Assembly: GCA_026196445.1 (NCBI GenBank)
Contig: JAPHTE010000190.1
Coordinates: 1 to 10,585, forward strand
Origin: Lysobacterales bacterium
GTDB lineage: Bacteria; Pseudomonadota; Gammaproteobacteria; Xanthomonadales; SZUA-36
Length of the DNA: 10,585 bases
Direction: 5' to 3'
In this document: positions 1 through 6,604 of the stretch, piece after piece
Numbering within the stretch: the stretch's first letter is position 1
Layout of the letters: each line of letters begins with the position of its first letter
The notes under the pieces: generated by a model
What the model was told of the DNA's origin: nothing
What the model saw: the letters and a program-made list of their open reading frames with translations, nothing else
The model's database searches: none
Position numbers and translations under genes: made by a program

Positions 1-696
1 CAGTACGCGGCCAGCCACGCTGATGACAGTTTGCCGGAAGGTGACTGGGTGGCGGTGCTCAGTGGCGCCAATGTGAATTTTGACCGTCTTGGCCACGTGG
101 TGGAACGCTGTGCGTTGGGTGAGGGTAAAGAGGCGCTGCTGGCGGTGACGATCCCCGAGCGCCCGGGCAGCTTTCTCGAGTTTTGCGAGACCCTCGGGCA
201 GTCCTCGGTGACCGAGTTCAATTACCGCTTTGCGGGCAAGCGGGAGGCGCATGTTTTTGTCGGTGTTCGCCTGGAAGAGCCTGCCGGGCGGCTACAGGCC
301 AGGCTGGAGGAAGCCGGCTACGGTGTGCAGGACCTGTCCGGCAACGAGGTGGCCAAGCTGCATCTGCGCCACCTGGTCGGCGGACGTTTGCCGTCCAGCC
401 AGCGCGAACGCATCTACCGCTTTGAATTTCCCGAACGCCCGGGTGCGTTGCTCGAATTCCTGAAGGTGCTGGCCGGACGCTGGTCCATCAGCCTGTTCCA
501 CTACCGGAACCACGCTGCGGCCAACGCGCGCATCCTGGCCGGGTTCCTGGTGCCCGAGGGTGACGAAGACGCGTTCCACCGTTTCCTCGACGACACGGGC
601 TACCCATTCACCGATGAGACGGATAATGCGGCCTGCGAGGCGTTCCTGGCAGCACCACGGTCATTGCTGCAACCATTGAAGACGGTGGTTGGATAG
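1..696 (+). CDS. ilvA: Threonine ammonia-lyase (biosynthetic), C-terminal part, 5' truncated by window
   Basis: The frame is open from base 1, so this is the 3' part of a gene beginning upstream; 231 residues are visible before the TAG stop. IlvA is a PLP enzyme that deaminates threonine to 2-oxobutanoate, the first committed step of isoleucine synthesis in the cytoplasm. The visible part starts at the end of the catalytic domain, with the SGANVNFDRL stretch typical of IlvA (nt 61-90). Two ACT-like regulatory domains follow. The first begins at EALLAVTIPERPGSFLEF (about nt 130) and contains VTEFNYRF. The second begins at RIYRFEFPERPGALLEFL (about nt 412) and contains ISLFHYRNH. Two ACT-like domains mark the long, isoleucine-inhibited, valine-activated biosynthetic form rather than the short catabolic TdcB type. 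No clear terminator follows the stop. The match to enteric IlvA is strong along the whole visible length. Confidence 0.96.
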   Translation, partial: QYAASHADDSLPEGDWVAVLSGANVNFDRLGHVVERCALGEGKEALLAVTIPERPGSFLEFCETLGQSSVTEFNYRFAGKREAHVFVGVRLEEPAGRLQARLEEAGYGVQDLSGNEVAKLHLRHLVGGRLPSSQRERIYRFEFPERPGALLEFLKVLAGRWSISLFHYRNHAAANARILAGFLVPEGDEDAFHRFLDDTGYPFTDETDNAACEAFLAAPRSLLQPLKTVVG

Positions 697-715
697 ACGG
701 CTGTAACCGAAAAAA

Positions 716-742
716 GGTGATTCACCGGATCTCTCCTATACT
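716..742 (+). promoter_or_regulatory. Candidate promoter with palindrome upstream of the small Cys-rich protein gene
   Basis: TATACT (737-742) is a good sigma70-like -10 hexamer and sits 52 bases before the ATG at 795. No good -35 box is visible at the usual distance. The -35 zone is instead touched by a perfect 11-base palindrome, GGTGATTCACC (716-726), which could be an activator or repressor site. The 11-mer TCTCCTATACT (732-742) recurs exactly at 4393-4403. The -10 box and palindrome are seen directly; promoter function is inferred. Confidence 0.45.
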
Positions 743-794
743 CAAAGGTATGCGAACAGCTTGAACGGGGGACACTATTACCGGGAGCCGGATC

Positions 795-1235
795 ATGCAG
801 ATTATCCAAATTTCATTTCAACGGCACTTGCTCATCGCAGTATTTATTATCGGTGCCGCACTGGTGGCTTGCCCTGTCATGGCGCAGCAAACGGCCGCAA
901 AGGTCAAGGCGGTCAAGACAGAGAAACCCAAGCGATCCGTAAAGGCGGTCAGTGCGCGGGCCCCGACGCTGTCGAAAGAACTTCAGAAATCCCTGGAAGC
1001 TGGCGATACGCGCCAGGCCATCGAGCTTTGCGGCAGCGCGTGTCAGCGCAGCCCATCCACCACGCTGTCGGCAGGTTCGACGGGCGGCACACGCGATTAC
1101 ACCTGTAACGGCGGCAACTGCGCCTGCGCAGGAGCCGCAGACTGTGTTGCCATGGCGCCCATCTGCCAGGAAGATACCATCGGCTGCAATGACTACGGCT
1201 GCACCTGCAAGGAAGGCGACTCCGGCGACGGTTAG
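795..1235 (+). CDS. Small secreted cysteine-rich protein of unknown function (146 aa)
   Basis: I do not recognise this family. Residues 1-30 form a convincing Sec signal peptide: a short N-region with H and R, a hydrophobic core (LLIAVFIIGAALVAC) and a predicted cut after PVMA, so the protein should be exported. A lipobox reading is unlikely because C26 is followed by P and the AxA-like site comes after it. Residues 33-55 are rich in Lys, Arg and Ala (AKVKAVKTEKPKRSVKAV). Residues 59-78 look helical and acidic/basic. The C-terminal half carries ten cysteines (C79, 83, 104, 109, 111, 117, 124, 131, 136, 138), suggesting a disulfide-stabilised or metal-binding domain. The tail ends EGDSGDG. The start is supported by GGGAG at 783-787, seven bases before the ATG. 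It appears monocistronic, with its own -10 box upstream and a terminator downstream. Signal peptide and Cys pattern are seen; disulfide bonding is inferred. Confidence 0.82.
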   Translation: MQIIQISFQRHLLIAVFIIGAALVACPVMAQQTAAKVKAVKTEKPKRSVKAVSARAPTLSKELQKSLEAGDTRQAIELCGSACQRSPSTTLSAGSTGGTRDYTCNGGNCACAGAADCVAMAPICQEDTIGCNDYGCTCKEGDSGDG

Positions 1236-1254
1236 TTAGAACCTTAAAAAATGG

Positions 1255-1309
1255 ACCCCGGGTCGAGCCCGGGGTGACGTTAACTTGTCGAGCTTGGGGT
1301 GGCGTCAAC
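1255..1309. repeat. Palindromic intergenic repeat with a degenerate 25-bp-period second copy
   Basis: A perfect dyad ACCCCGGG-TCGAG-CCCGGGGT lies at 1255-1275. Its right half plus flank (TCGAGCCCGGGGTGACGTTAAC shortened: 1263-1284) recurs 25 bases later at 1288-1309 with 18 of 22 bases identical. The unit resembles the short GACCCCGGGTC-AGCCCGGGGTGACG intergenic palindromes that I recall as dispersed repeats in proteobacterial genomes; its reverse complement reads as the familiar spurious peptide VTPGSTRGP. It lies between a plus-strand stop (1235) and the terminator at 1315. Whether it is dispersed in this genome cannot be seen from one window. Confidence 0.65.
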
Positions 1310-1314
1310 AGATC

Positions 1315-1340
1315 AAGGCCGGGATTAACCCGGCCTTTTT
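1315..1340 (+). terminator. Rho-independent terminator after the Cys-rich protein gene
   Basis: A perfect 9-bp stem AAGGCCGGG / CCCGGCCTT (1315-1323 with 1329-1337) closes a five-base loop ATTAA, and the T run continues to 1340. On the plus strand this is a textbook intrinsic terminator for the gene ending at 1235. On the minus strand the stem is followed by TTGATC with only two T, so it would end the convergent peptidase transcript (stop at 1362) less well, and mainly through the hairpin. Confidence 0.85.
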
Positions 1341-1361
1341 CAATTGGACGAACACGGTTAC

Positions 1362-4241
1362 CTAGTCTATCGCAAAGCCGTCCTCGTCAAGCTTCTGGAT
1401 GGGCATGCCGAGCGCTTCCAGTTCCCCGCGGATGCTGGCCTCGTCACCGACCACCACGATGGCCATGTTTTCCGGTTCGATTAATTCGCCGACCAGCGTA
1501 TTCAGGGTATCCCGGTCGGTTTCCCTGAGGATGTTGTTCTGCTGCGTGCGGTAGTTCAGCGGTAAATCATAACGCAGGATATTACCAAGGAGCCCCAGCT
1601 TGCTGCCCGGGGTTTCATATTGCAGGGCGTCGCGTTGGCCGATGGCTGAACGCATGTAGTCGTACTCTTCCTCGCTCATGCCGTCGGTAGCGTAGCTTTC
1701 CAGTTCATTCAGCACCTCGGTGATCGATGCGGCGGTCGCATCCTTGTTGACCTCGCTGGAGAAACCGAAGCTGCCAAACTCCTGTCCGCCACTGAAACGC
1801 GTGCGTGCACCGTAGGTATAACCCTTGTCTTCGCGCAGGTTCAGGTTGATACGGCTGTTGAAGGTGCCGCCCAGGTTGAAGTTGGCCAGGCCGGCCTTGT
1901 AGAAGTCACCCAGCGCGTCGTACTTGATCGATGGCTGCGCGGTGCGCAGGCTGGATTGTGCCGCGCCTTCCTTGTCGACCAGGTAAAGCGTACGGCCCTT
2001 GATCTCCGGCAGGTCGTCAACCGGCACGCGGTATGGTTCGGTGACCTCGAGTTCGGCAAACCCCTGTAATGCAGAAATGATTTCCGACTGAGGCAAGCTG
2101 GAGCTCATCGTGATACCGGTCAGGTGGGCAGGGAAGTGTGCCGCGTAGTAGGCTTTCACGTCATCCAGGGTAATCGCTTCGACGGTTTTAGGGATGCCTG
2201 CCAACGGGTAGGACAACGGGTGTTCGGCGCCATACAACACAGAACTGATCGCCCGCCCTGCCAGGCCATTGGGCGTCTTGCGCGCGGCCATCAGGCCTTC
2301 GATGGTCTGGCGCTTGACACGGTCGAAGTCCTCCTGTGTGAAGGCCGGTTTAAGCGCACGCTCCATCATCAGCGCCATGGCCTTGTCGAGGTGCTTGCTC
2401 AGCGTGTTGACGGTCACCGTGGTCTGGTACTGACCGGCGTTGACGCTGATCCTGGCGCCGATACGCTCCAGTGCCTCGCTGAACTCGGCCGCGCTGCGCT
2501 CGAGCGTGGCCTCGCCCATCAGGGCAGCTGTCAGTGAGGTCAGGCCAGCCTTGCCTTTTGGCTCGTCCCGCTGACCCATGGCGAAGCTGGCCCGGATCGT
2601 AACCGTGGGCGTTTCGGAGTTGGGTACCGCCAGCACGCGCACGTTATTGGCCAGCCTGGTGTCCCAGATGGCCGGCAACTCGACCGAGGGGTTGGCGCCC
2701 GGCACCGGTTTCTGGCTGCGGTCGAAGTTGTCCTGTACGGGCCGCAGGGCCAATTCACTGCCCTCGTCGCCAAAGCTATCCGGAATATCCCGCTCGGCTG
2801 GTTCAAAGTTTTGTGGTTTGGCGGCCAGTTCTACCTGGCCGTTGGGAACGATACTGAGGATTACAGCCGGTTTGCCTGCGATGTACTGGTTGAACACCCG
2901 TGTAACATCTTCGAGCTGGACATTCAGGTAACGCTGGATGTCCTCGGCGATACCGGCCGGGCTGCCGGTGTAAGTCTGGAATGCCGCCAATGTGGATACT
3001 TTTCCGGCAACGCTCTGCAGGCCGAATACCTGGCCTGCCTCGTACTGGGCCTTGAATTTCTGCAGGTCGTCCTCGCTGACGCCACGCTCGGCAAATTCAT
3101 CCAGGGTTTCACGCACGGCTGCCTCCATCTCCGCCAGTGTTTCACCAGAGGCAGGATTTTGCACGACGATGAAATTCATCGTGCAAGCAAGTTCACGGCA
3201 GGGGTGGTTGACGGTGGCCTGAACCGCCCGTCCGGTTTGCACCAGGCGCTGGTAAAGCAACGAGGCCTGGCCCTGGCCCATGATCTGGGCGGCCGTGTCG
3301 AGTGCAGCTTCGTCATCGTGACGGGCGTACACCGTCGGAATCGTGATGGCGATGGCCGGCAGGTGGATATTGTCTTCCAGCGTTACGTAACGGTCTTCAT
3401 CCAGCTTCGCAGGTTGCTTGGGCAGGTTGACGACTTCAGGTCCGGCCGGGATCGGGCCAAAGTACTTGTTGACCAATTCAAGTGTCGCCATCGGATCGAT
3501 GTCGCCACCTATGGTCAAGGCCGCGTTGTTCGGCCCGTACCAGCGCAGGAAGAAGCGTTTCAGGTCGTTGACATCGGCGCGGTTCAAATCCTCGAGCCAG
3601 CCGATGACCGGCCAGTAGTACGGATGATCCTGCTCATAGAGTGAAACGCCGAGGGTTTCGAACACGCGTCCATAGGGCTGGTTGTCCACGCGCTGACCGC
3701 GCTCGTTCTTGACCGTTTCACGCTGCACCTCGAATTTTTCCTGGGTGACCGCTTCGAGTAAAAAGCCCATGCGGTCGGCTTCCAGCCACAGTGCTGTTTC
3801 CAGCTGGTTGACCGGCAGGGTCTCAAAATAGTTGGTCCGGTCTGAGTTGGTTGATCCGTTCAACGTGCCACCGGCGTTGGAAACGATCTTGAAATGCTCC
3901 TCGTCAGCCACGTTGGCTGAACCCTGGAACATCATGTGCTCGAAGAAGTGTGCAAAACCGGAACGGCCCACTTCCTCGCGGTTGGAGCCCACGTGGTAGG
4001 TCACATCGACGTGCACCAGCGGATCGGAATGGTCCTCGTGCAGGATCACGGTCAGGCCATTGGCCAGCTTGTACTTGGCGTATGGAATGGAAATACCGCT
4101 GTCGTCACCCTTGAATTCCTCCACCAGCGTGATGCCGGCGGGCAGGGCGGGGGCTGGTTCAGCCGTGGTAGTGACCTCGGCAGGTTCGTTGTTGCAGGCC
4201 GCCAGGGGCAACAGTGCCAGGAGAATAATCAGTTTTTTCAC
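1362..4241 (-). CDS. M16 family zinc metallopeptidase, two-unit, predicted lipoprotein (959 aa)
   Basis: Likely an envelope-located zinc protease of the insulinase/pitrilysin clan (M16). The start is a GTG at 4241, with AAGGA (complement of 4248-4252) six bases upstream. Residues 1-16 form a lipoprotein signal with lipobox LAAC (C16), followed by NN, so the mature protein is probably lipid-anchored and likely sorted to the outer membrane. The N-terminal M16 unit (about 50-500) carries the inverted zinc motif HFFEH (98-102; nt 3936-3950) and the distal zinc-ligand Glu in VKNER (E180). The C-terminal unit (about 510-940) has no HxxEH; it keeps the LREDKGYTYGA stretch (802-812), the conserved substrate-binding Arg/Tyr element. 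The one-chain arrangement of an active and an inactive half is normal for about 900-residue bacterial members. Family assignment is firm, substrate unknown. It is transcribed divergently from the DUF1330 gene and converges on the terminator at 1315-1340. Confidence 0.95.
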   Translation of the reverse strand: MKKLIILLALLPLAACNNEPAEVTTTAEPAPALPAGITLVEEFKGDDSGISIPYAKYKLANGLTVILHEDHSDPLVHVDVTYHVGSNREEVGRSGFAHFFEHMMFQGSANVADEEHFKIVSNAGGTLNGSTNSDRTNYFETLPVNQLETALWLEADRMGFLLEAVTQEKFEVQRETVKNERGQRVDNQPYGRVFETLGVSLYEQDHPYYWPVIGWLEDLNRADVNDLKRFFLRWYGPNNAALTIGGDIDPMATLELVNKYFGPIPAGPEVVNLPKQPAKLDEDRYVTLEDNIHLPAIAITIPTVYARHDDEAALDTAAQIMGQGQASLLYQRLVQTGRAVQATVNHPCRELACTMNFIVVQNPASGETLAEMEAAVRETLDEFAERGVSEDDLQKFKAQYEAGQVFGLQSVAGKVSTLAAFQTYTGSPAGIAEDIQRYLNVQLEDVTRVFNQYIAGKPAVILSIVPNGQVELAAKPQNFEPAERDIPDSFGDEGSELALRPVQDNFDRSQKPVPGANPSVELPAIWDTRLANNVRVLAVPNSETPTVTIRASFAMGQRDEPKGKAGLTSLTAALMGEATLERSAAEFSEALERIGARISVNAGQYQTTVTVNTLSKHLDKAMALMMERALKPAFTQEDFDRVKRQTIEGLMAARKTPNGLAGRAISSVLYGAEHPLSYPLAGIPKTVEAITLDDVKAYYAAHFPAHLTGITMSSSLPQSEIISALQGFAELEVTEPYRVPVDDLPEIKGRTLYLVDKEGAAQSSLRTAQPSIKYDALGDFYKAGLANFNLGGTFNSRINLNLREDKGYTYGARTRFSGGQEFGSFGFSSEVNKDATAASITEVLNELESYATDGMSEEEYDYMRSAIGQRDALQYETPGSKLGLLGNILRYDLPLNYRTQQNNILRETDRDTLNTLVGELIEPENMAIVVVGDEASIRGELEALGMPIQKLDEDGFAID

Positions 4242-4392
4242 GTGAATTCCTTTAATCGTCCAGATCAGAAACAGGCGGGAAGTCTATCAAACACCCGGCG
4301 GCAGTGCCTGTGCCAATCGTGACCAGGGTCTTATAAGTTGATGGCTCCGGCCCTTTGGCTGCCTGCCTTGGGCACAAGAATAATTTACTCCG

Positions 4393-4403
4393 TCTCCTAT
4401 ACT
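4393..4403 (+). promoter_or_regulatory. Candidate -10 promoter element for the DUF1330 gene
   Basis: TATACT (4398-4403) lies 42 bases before the ATG at 4446, inside an 11-base string identical to that at 732-742. No convincing -35 hexamer is seen at 16-18 bases. Gene orientation and distance fit a plus-strand promoter in the divergent region shared with the M16 peptidase gene. Confidence 0.45.
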
Positions 4404-4445
4404 GAGAAAAGATTTCGCCAAATTTAGCAACGGGAGAACGATGCA

Positions 4446-4775
4446 ATGCCACACTACATGATCGCGCAAGTAAAACTGAAAGATGAAAGCTGGTTACCTG
4501 GATATTCTGCCAACGTCCATGGCCTGGTCCATCGCCACGGCGGCAAATACCTGTCGCGCAGCGCCAATGTCACGACGCTGGAGGGCAAGGAATACGAGGC
4601 AGACGTGATCGCCCTGATCGAGTTTCCATCCGAGGACGCCATGAACGCGTTCATGGCTGACCCGGAATATGCACCCTATGCCCAGGCGCGCATTGCGGGC
4701 ACCGAAAGCCAGTTACTTGGTATCGATGCAAGCGACGTGGCGGGTACTATTGACTACTTGGCAGAGGGTGATTGA
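4446..4775 (+). CDS. DUF1330 family protein (109 aa)
   Basis: A small cytoplasmic protein with the DUF1330 layout, a ferredoxin-like dimeric alpha/beta-barrel fold: an opening strand PHYMIAQVKLKD, a helix with YSANVHGLVHRHGGKYL, the middle LEGKEYEADVIALIEFPS, and EDAMNAFMADPEYAPYAQAR before the last strand. No signal peptide or membrane segment is present. The length is typical for the family. The start at 4446 is chosen because GGGAG (4432-4436) is nine bases upstream; an earlier ATG at 4441 opens only a six-codon dead end in another frame. Biochemical function of DUF1330 proteins is not settled. The gene stands alone, divergent from the M16 peptidase and convergent with the membrane protein. 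Only short, weak inverted repeats separate it from the convergent stop at 4849. Confidence 0.9.
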   Translation: MPHYMIAQVKLKDESWLPGYSANVHGLVHRHGGKYLSRSANVTTLEGKEYEADVIALIEFPSEDAMNAFMADPEYAPYAQARIAGTESQLLGIDASDVAGTIDYLAEGD

Positions 4776-4848
4776 TTCTGTTGTTCGTTTCTGCACGTGG
4801 TGGTCGTTGGTGAGATTACCACCGGGAGTTACCGGCATTGCACCATGA

Positions 4849-6345
4849 TCACTTAATGGAGTCCCTATCTGCCTTAGAAGGTGTTAATTCAGGCAGGGGA
4901 CTGGGGGCCAATAACAGGCGTATTGTTCCAACGCCAAGCACCACCCATACCGGAAAAACGTACCTGGGCAAATAGATCGGGGCAAACAGCAGGATGGTCA
5001 GGTAATAGGCGGCGATCAGTGTTAGCCATCCCGCGTCAAAGCGTGTTACGCGCCGCTGCTCATAACGCCAGATATACACCACGATCGCGGCCATCCACCA
5101 GGCCAATGGTGCGCTCAATGGCGCCCATAAGGGCTGGCTGGCGTAGACATGGTCCAGCAGTCTCATTGTCAATGGTTTGAACAGAGGCGTGTGGTGGAGC
5201 GGGATGCCCAACTGGTCGATCCAGGCATCAGTGGGTGGGCTTGAAACCGGTAAAGCATCTGGTGCAGACAACCCCAGCCCGTTGCGGGCAAAGCTCAGCT
5301 TCATGCGCGCATAGTGCAGCGGGTGACGGAACACGAACCTGAAGAAATCCTTGCGAATCATTCCGGCCACGGGTTCGTTGAAATTGGAGCGATCAGCGAA
5401 TTCGGGCAGGTCCCAAATGATGGCGTCGACATCCGACGGGTTCCAGCGGGCCAGGTAATAGGCCGGTGGTTGCGACAGCGCGGCAAAGACACGCGGTGGT
5501 TGCAGATCCGCCAGTTCCACCGCGGAACGCGATGCCACGATGGATTTCCATACACCGATGGTCTCGAAGGCCATGTAAATATCTGCCTTGTGCTGCTCAC
5601 GCAGCGGCATGGTGAAAGCAATCGCCTGGACCGCGATCAGCGCAGTTAGTGGTGCGGCAATACAGGCACGGCGAACGGCCAGAGAAGGATGGCAGTTGAG
5701 CAACCACGGAACGGCCATGAGCACCGGAAGCACCAAAAGGGCATTCTGGCGCGAGCCCAGTAGCAGTAAACTGCCAAAAAAATAAAGGCTGGGTACTAAC
5801 CAGGCGTGTTTGCGCGGACTGCCAGTAAAGACTCCGAGCCTCAGTGCAATAATCAACCAGGCGAACCCTATCGCCAGCCAGGTGTCAGGTACCTGGAACG
5901 CCAGGTTGGCCCCGATAAATGGCAGCAGCAGCAAGCCGTGGGCGTAGAATCGGTGCCAGGGCCTGGATAACAAGGTGGCGACAAGCGCTGCCCAGGTGCC
6001 ATAAGTGAGCAGGCAAAAAAGGGCGTGAAAACCCGCCACGCCCAGCCCGGATTTCAGTGCGAGGATACGCAGCAGGTTGAGGGCCGGGGCGTACCAGTCC
6101 ATGATGGGTATTACCATTGGGTCGGCGACGTATTGAAAGGCGTTGAGCCAGATCGATTGCGAATCGTGGTTGGTAAAACCCGGATAATAGGCAGCGAAAT
6201 AAGCAAACCCGATAACCACTGGCGCCAACCATGACAGCAGCCAACTCGCAGCCCTGCCAGGCCGGTTATGTCCTGTTTTGTTCATTGCCTGGGTTTTTGC
6301 ATGCATATACGGTCGAGTTCTCTTAGACCTGGCCAGTGTAAGCAT
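4849..6345 (-). CDS. Multi-pass membrane protein, probable GT-C type glycosyltransferase (498 aa)
   Basis: About ten hydrophobic segments are visible (roughly residues 34-53, 103-127, 137-152, 156-173, 181-197, 199-216, 224-246, 409-427, 438-457, 460-480), with one large extramembrane loop at 247-408. The first loop carries YPGFTNHDSQS with Asp61, the position where GT-C enzymes (GT39-, DUF6020- and ArnT-like) place a catalytic or metal-binding acid. The last segments contain IYLPRYVFPVWVV, also usual in that superfamily. GT-C enzymes move a sugar from a polyprenyl-phosphate donor to an acceptor on the periplasmic side; donor and acceptor are unknown here. The ATG at 6345 is the longest start (a stop lies three codons upstream) but lacks a good SD; Met14 (6306) or Met21 (6285) are possible, and Met21 would bring the N-terminus near the first membrane segment. 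It is divergent from the secreted propeller-like gene. The membrane topology is clear; the enzyme class is a moderate inference. Confidence 0.8.
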   Translation of the reverse strand: MLTLARSKRTRPYMHAKTQAMNKTGHNRPGRAASWLLSWLAPVVIGFAYFAAYYPGFTNHDSQSIWLNAFQYVADPMVIPIMDWYAPALNLLRILALKSGLGVAGFHALFCLLTYGTWAALVATLLSRPWHRFYAHGLLLLPFIGANLAFQVPDTWLAIGFAWLIIALRLGVFTGSPRKHAWLVPSLYFFGSLLLLGSRQNALLVLPVLMAVPWLLNCHPSLAVRRACIAAPLTALIAVQAIAFTMPLREQHKADIYMAFETIGVWKSIVASRSAVELADLQPPRVFAALSQPPAYYLARWNPSDVDAIIWDLPEFADRSNFNEPVAGMIRKDFFRFVFRHPLHYARMKLSFARNGLGLSAPDALPVSSPPTDAWIDQLGIPLHHTPLFKPLTMRLLDHVYASQPLWAPLSAPLAWWMAAIVVYIWRYEQRRVTRFDAGWLTLIAAYYLTILLFAPIYLPRYVFPVWVVLGVGTIRLLLAPSPLPELTPSKADRDSIK

Positions 6346-6385
6346 AGGTCATGGGTTGTAAAAAAACCGTTTCCTCAATGCAGAT

Positions 6386-6412
6386 ATCATAGCCTAATAC
6401 TTTATGGGTAAA
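6386..6412 (-). promoter_or_regulatory. Candidate promoter for the GT-C-like membrane protein gene
   Basis: On the minus strand, TATGAT (complement of 6386-6391) is a good -10 hexamer, preceded by TTTACC (complement of 6407-6412) at a short 15-base spacing. It lies about 40 bases before the ATG at 6345. The -10 is convincing as sequence; the -35 matches the consensus at four of six positions. Confidence 0.35.
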
Positions 6413-6509
6413 CCTTTGCCGCTTCATCAGCGCAGATAATTCGGAACTATTCGCCAGGCAGTTTCGGGAGGGCGAATCTGGCTATGTAGAGAAATCTTGA
6501 ACTCTGGAC

Positions 6510-6515
6510 TATGCT
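6510..6515 (+). promoter_or_regulatory. Candidate -10 element for the secreted propeller-like gene
   Basis: TATGCT at 6510-6515, in the context TCTGGACTATGCTCAG, resembles the TCTCCTATACT elements at 732-742 and 4393-4403. It is 89 bases before the ATG at 6605. No good -35 hexamer is seen at normal spacing, though TTGAAC lies close upstream at 6497-6502. An alternative promoter may use the TTGACA at 6535-6540 as -35, but the sequence 16-17 bases further on (CAATAA/AATAAC) is a poor -10. Confidence 0.35.
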
Positions 6516-6526
6516 CAGTTAGTGCT

Positions 6527-6540
6527 TGTCATTTTTGACA
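6527..6540. promoter_or_regulatory. TGTCA-N4-TGACA palindrome, candidate operator
   Basis: TGTCATTTTTGACA is a perfect 5+5 inverted repeat with a TTTT centre. It sits just downstream of the TATGCT box, overlaps a consensus -35 TTGACA (6535-6540), and lies 64 bases before the ATG of the secreted protein gene. The position suits a repressor site or a regulated promoter. I cannot assign it to a named regulator. Confidence 0.4.
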
Positions 6541-6591
6541 GTTTCTCGCACAGCTTCAATAACCGTAAGAAGTGAATAAGCCCGAATAAGT

Positions 6592-6597
6592 AGGAGG
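6592..6597 (+). promoter_or_regulatory. Strong Shine-Dalgarno site for the gene at 6605
   Basis: AGGAGG, continuing as GGT, sits seven bases before the ATG. It is the strongest ribosome binding site in the window and fixes the start at 6605. Confidence 0.85.
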
Positions 6598-6604
6598 GGT
6601 ATCG

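Noticed and set aside
292..579. Minus-strand ORF inside ilvA
   Set aside because: It lies wholly within the clearly conserved IlvA frame and its product is low-complexity and unfamiliar; it is a shadow of high-GC coding sequence.
2811..3644. 277-codon plus-strand ORF inside the M16 peptidase gene
   Set aside because: It is antisense to a well-conserved peptidase frame, has no SD and no recognisable domain; it is an antisense shadow.
4799..4823. GGTGGT/ACCACC inverted repeat between the convergent DUF1330 and membrane protein genes as a terminator
   Set aside because: The stem is only six bases around a 13-base loop with no T tract on either strand.
6404..6439. An 11-codon ORF (MGKPLPLHQRR) followed by overlapping inverted repeats (ATTCGCC 6449-6455 with GGCGAAT 6471-6477, also CAGAT-ATTCG 6433-6443), like an attenuator leader
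   Set aside because: There is no SD before the ATG, the best plus-strand -10 box lies downstream at 6510, and the same bases overlap a better minus-strand promoter for the membrane protein gene.
6401..6490. Loose resemblance to a c-di-GMP (GEMM) riboswitch: GGTAAACC and a later GCGAATCTGGCTATG
   Set aside because: The core GEMM elements (GCAAA in both stems and the GNRA tetraloop pairing) could not be laid out, so this is no better than chance.
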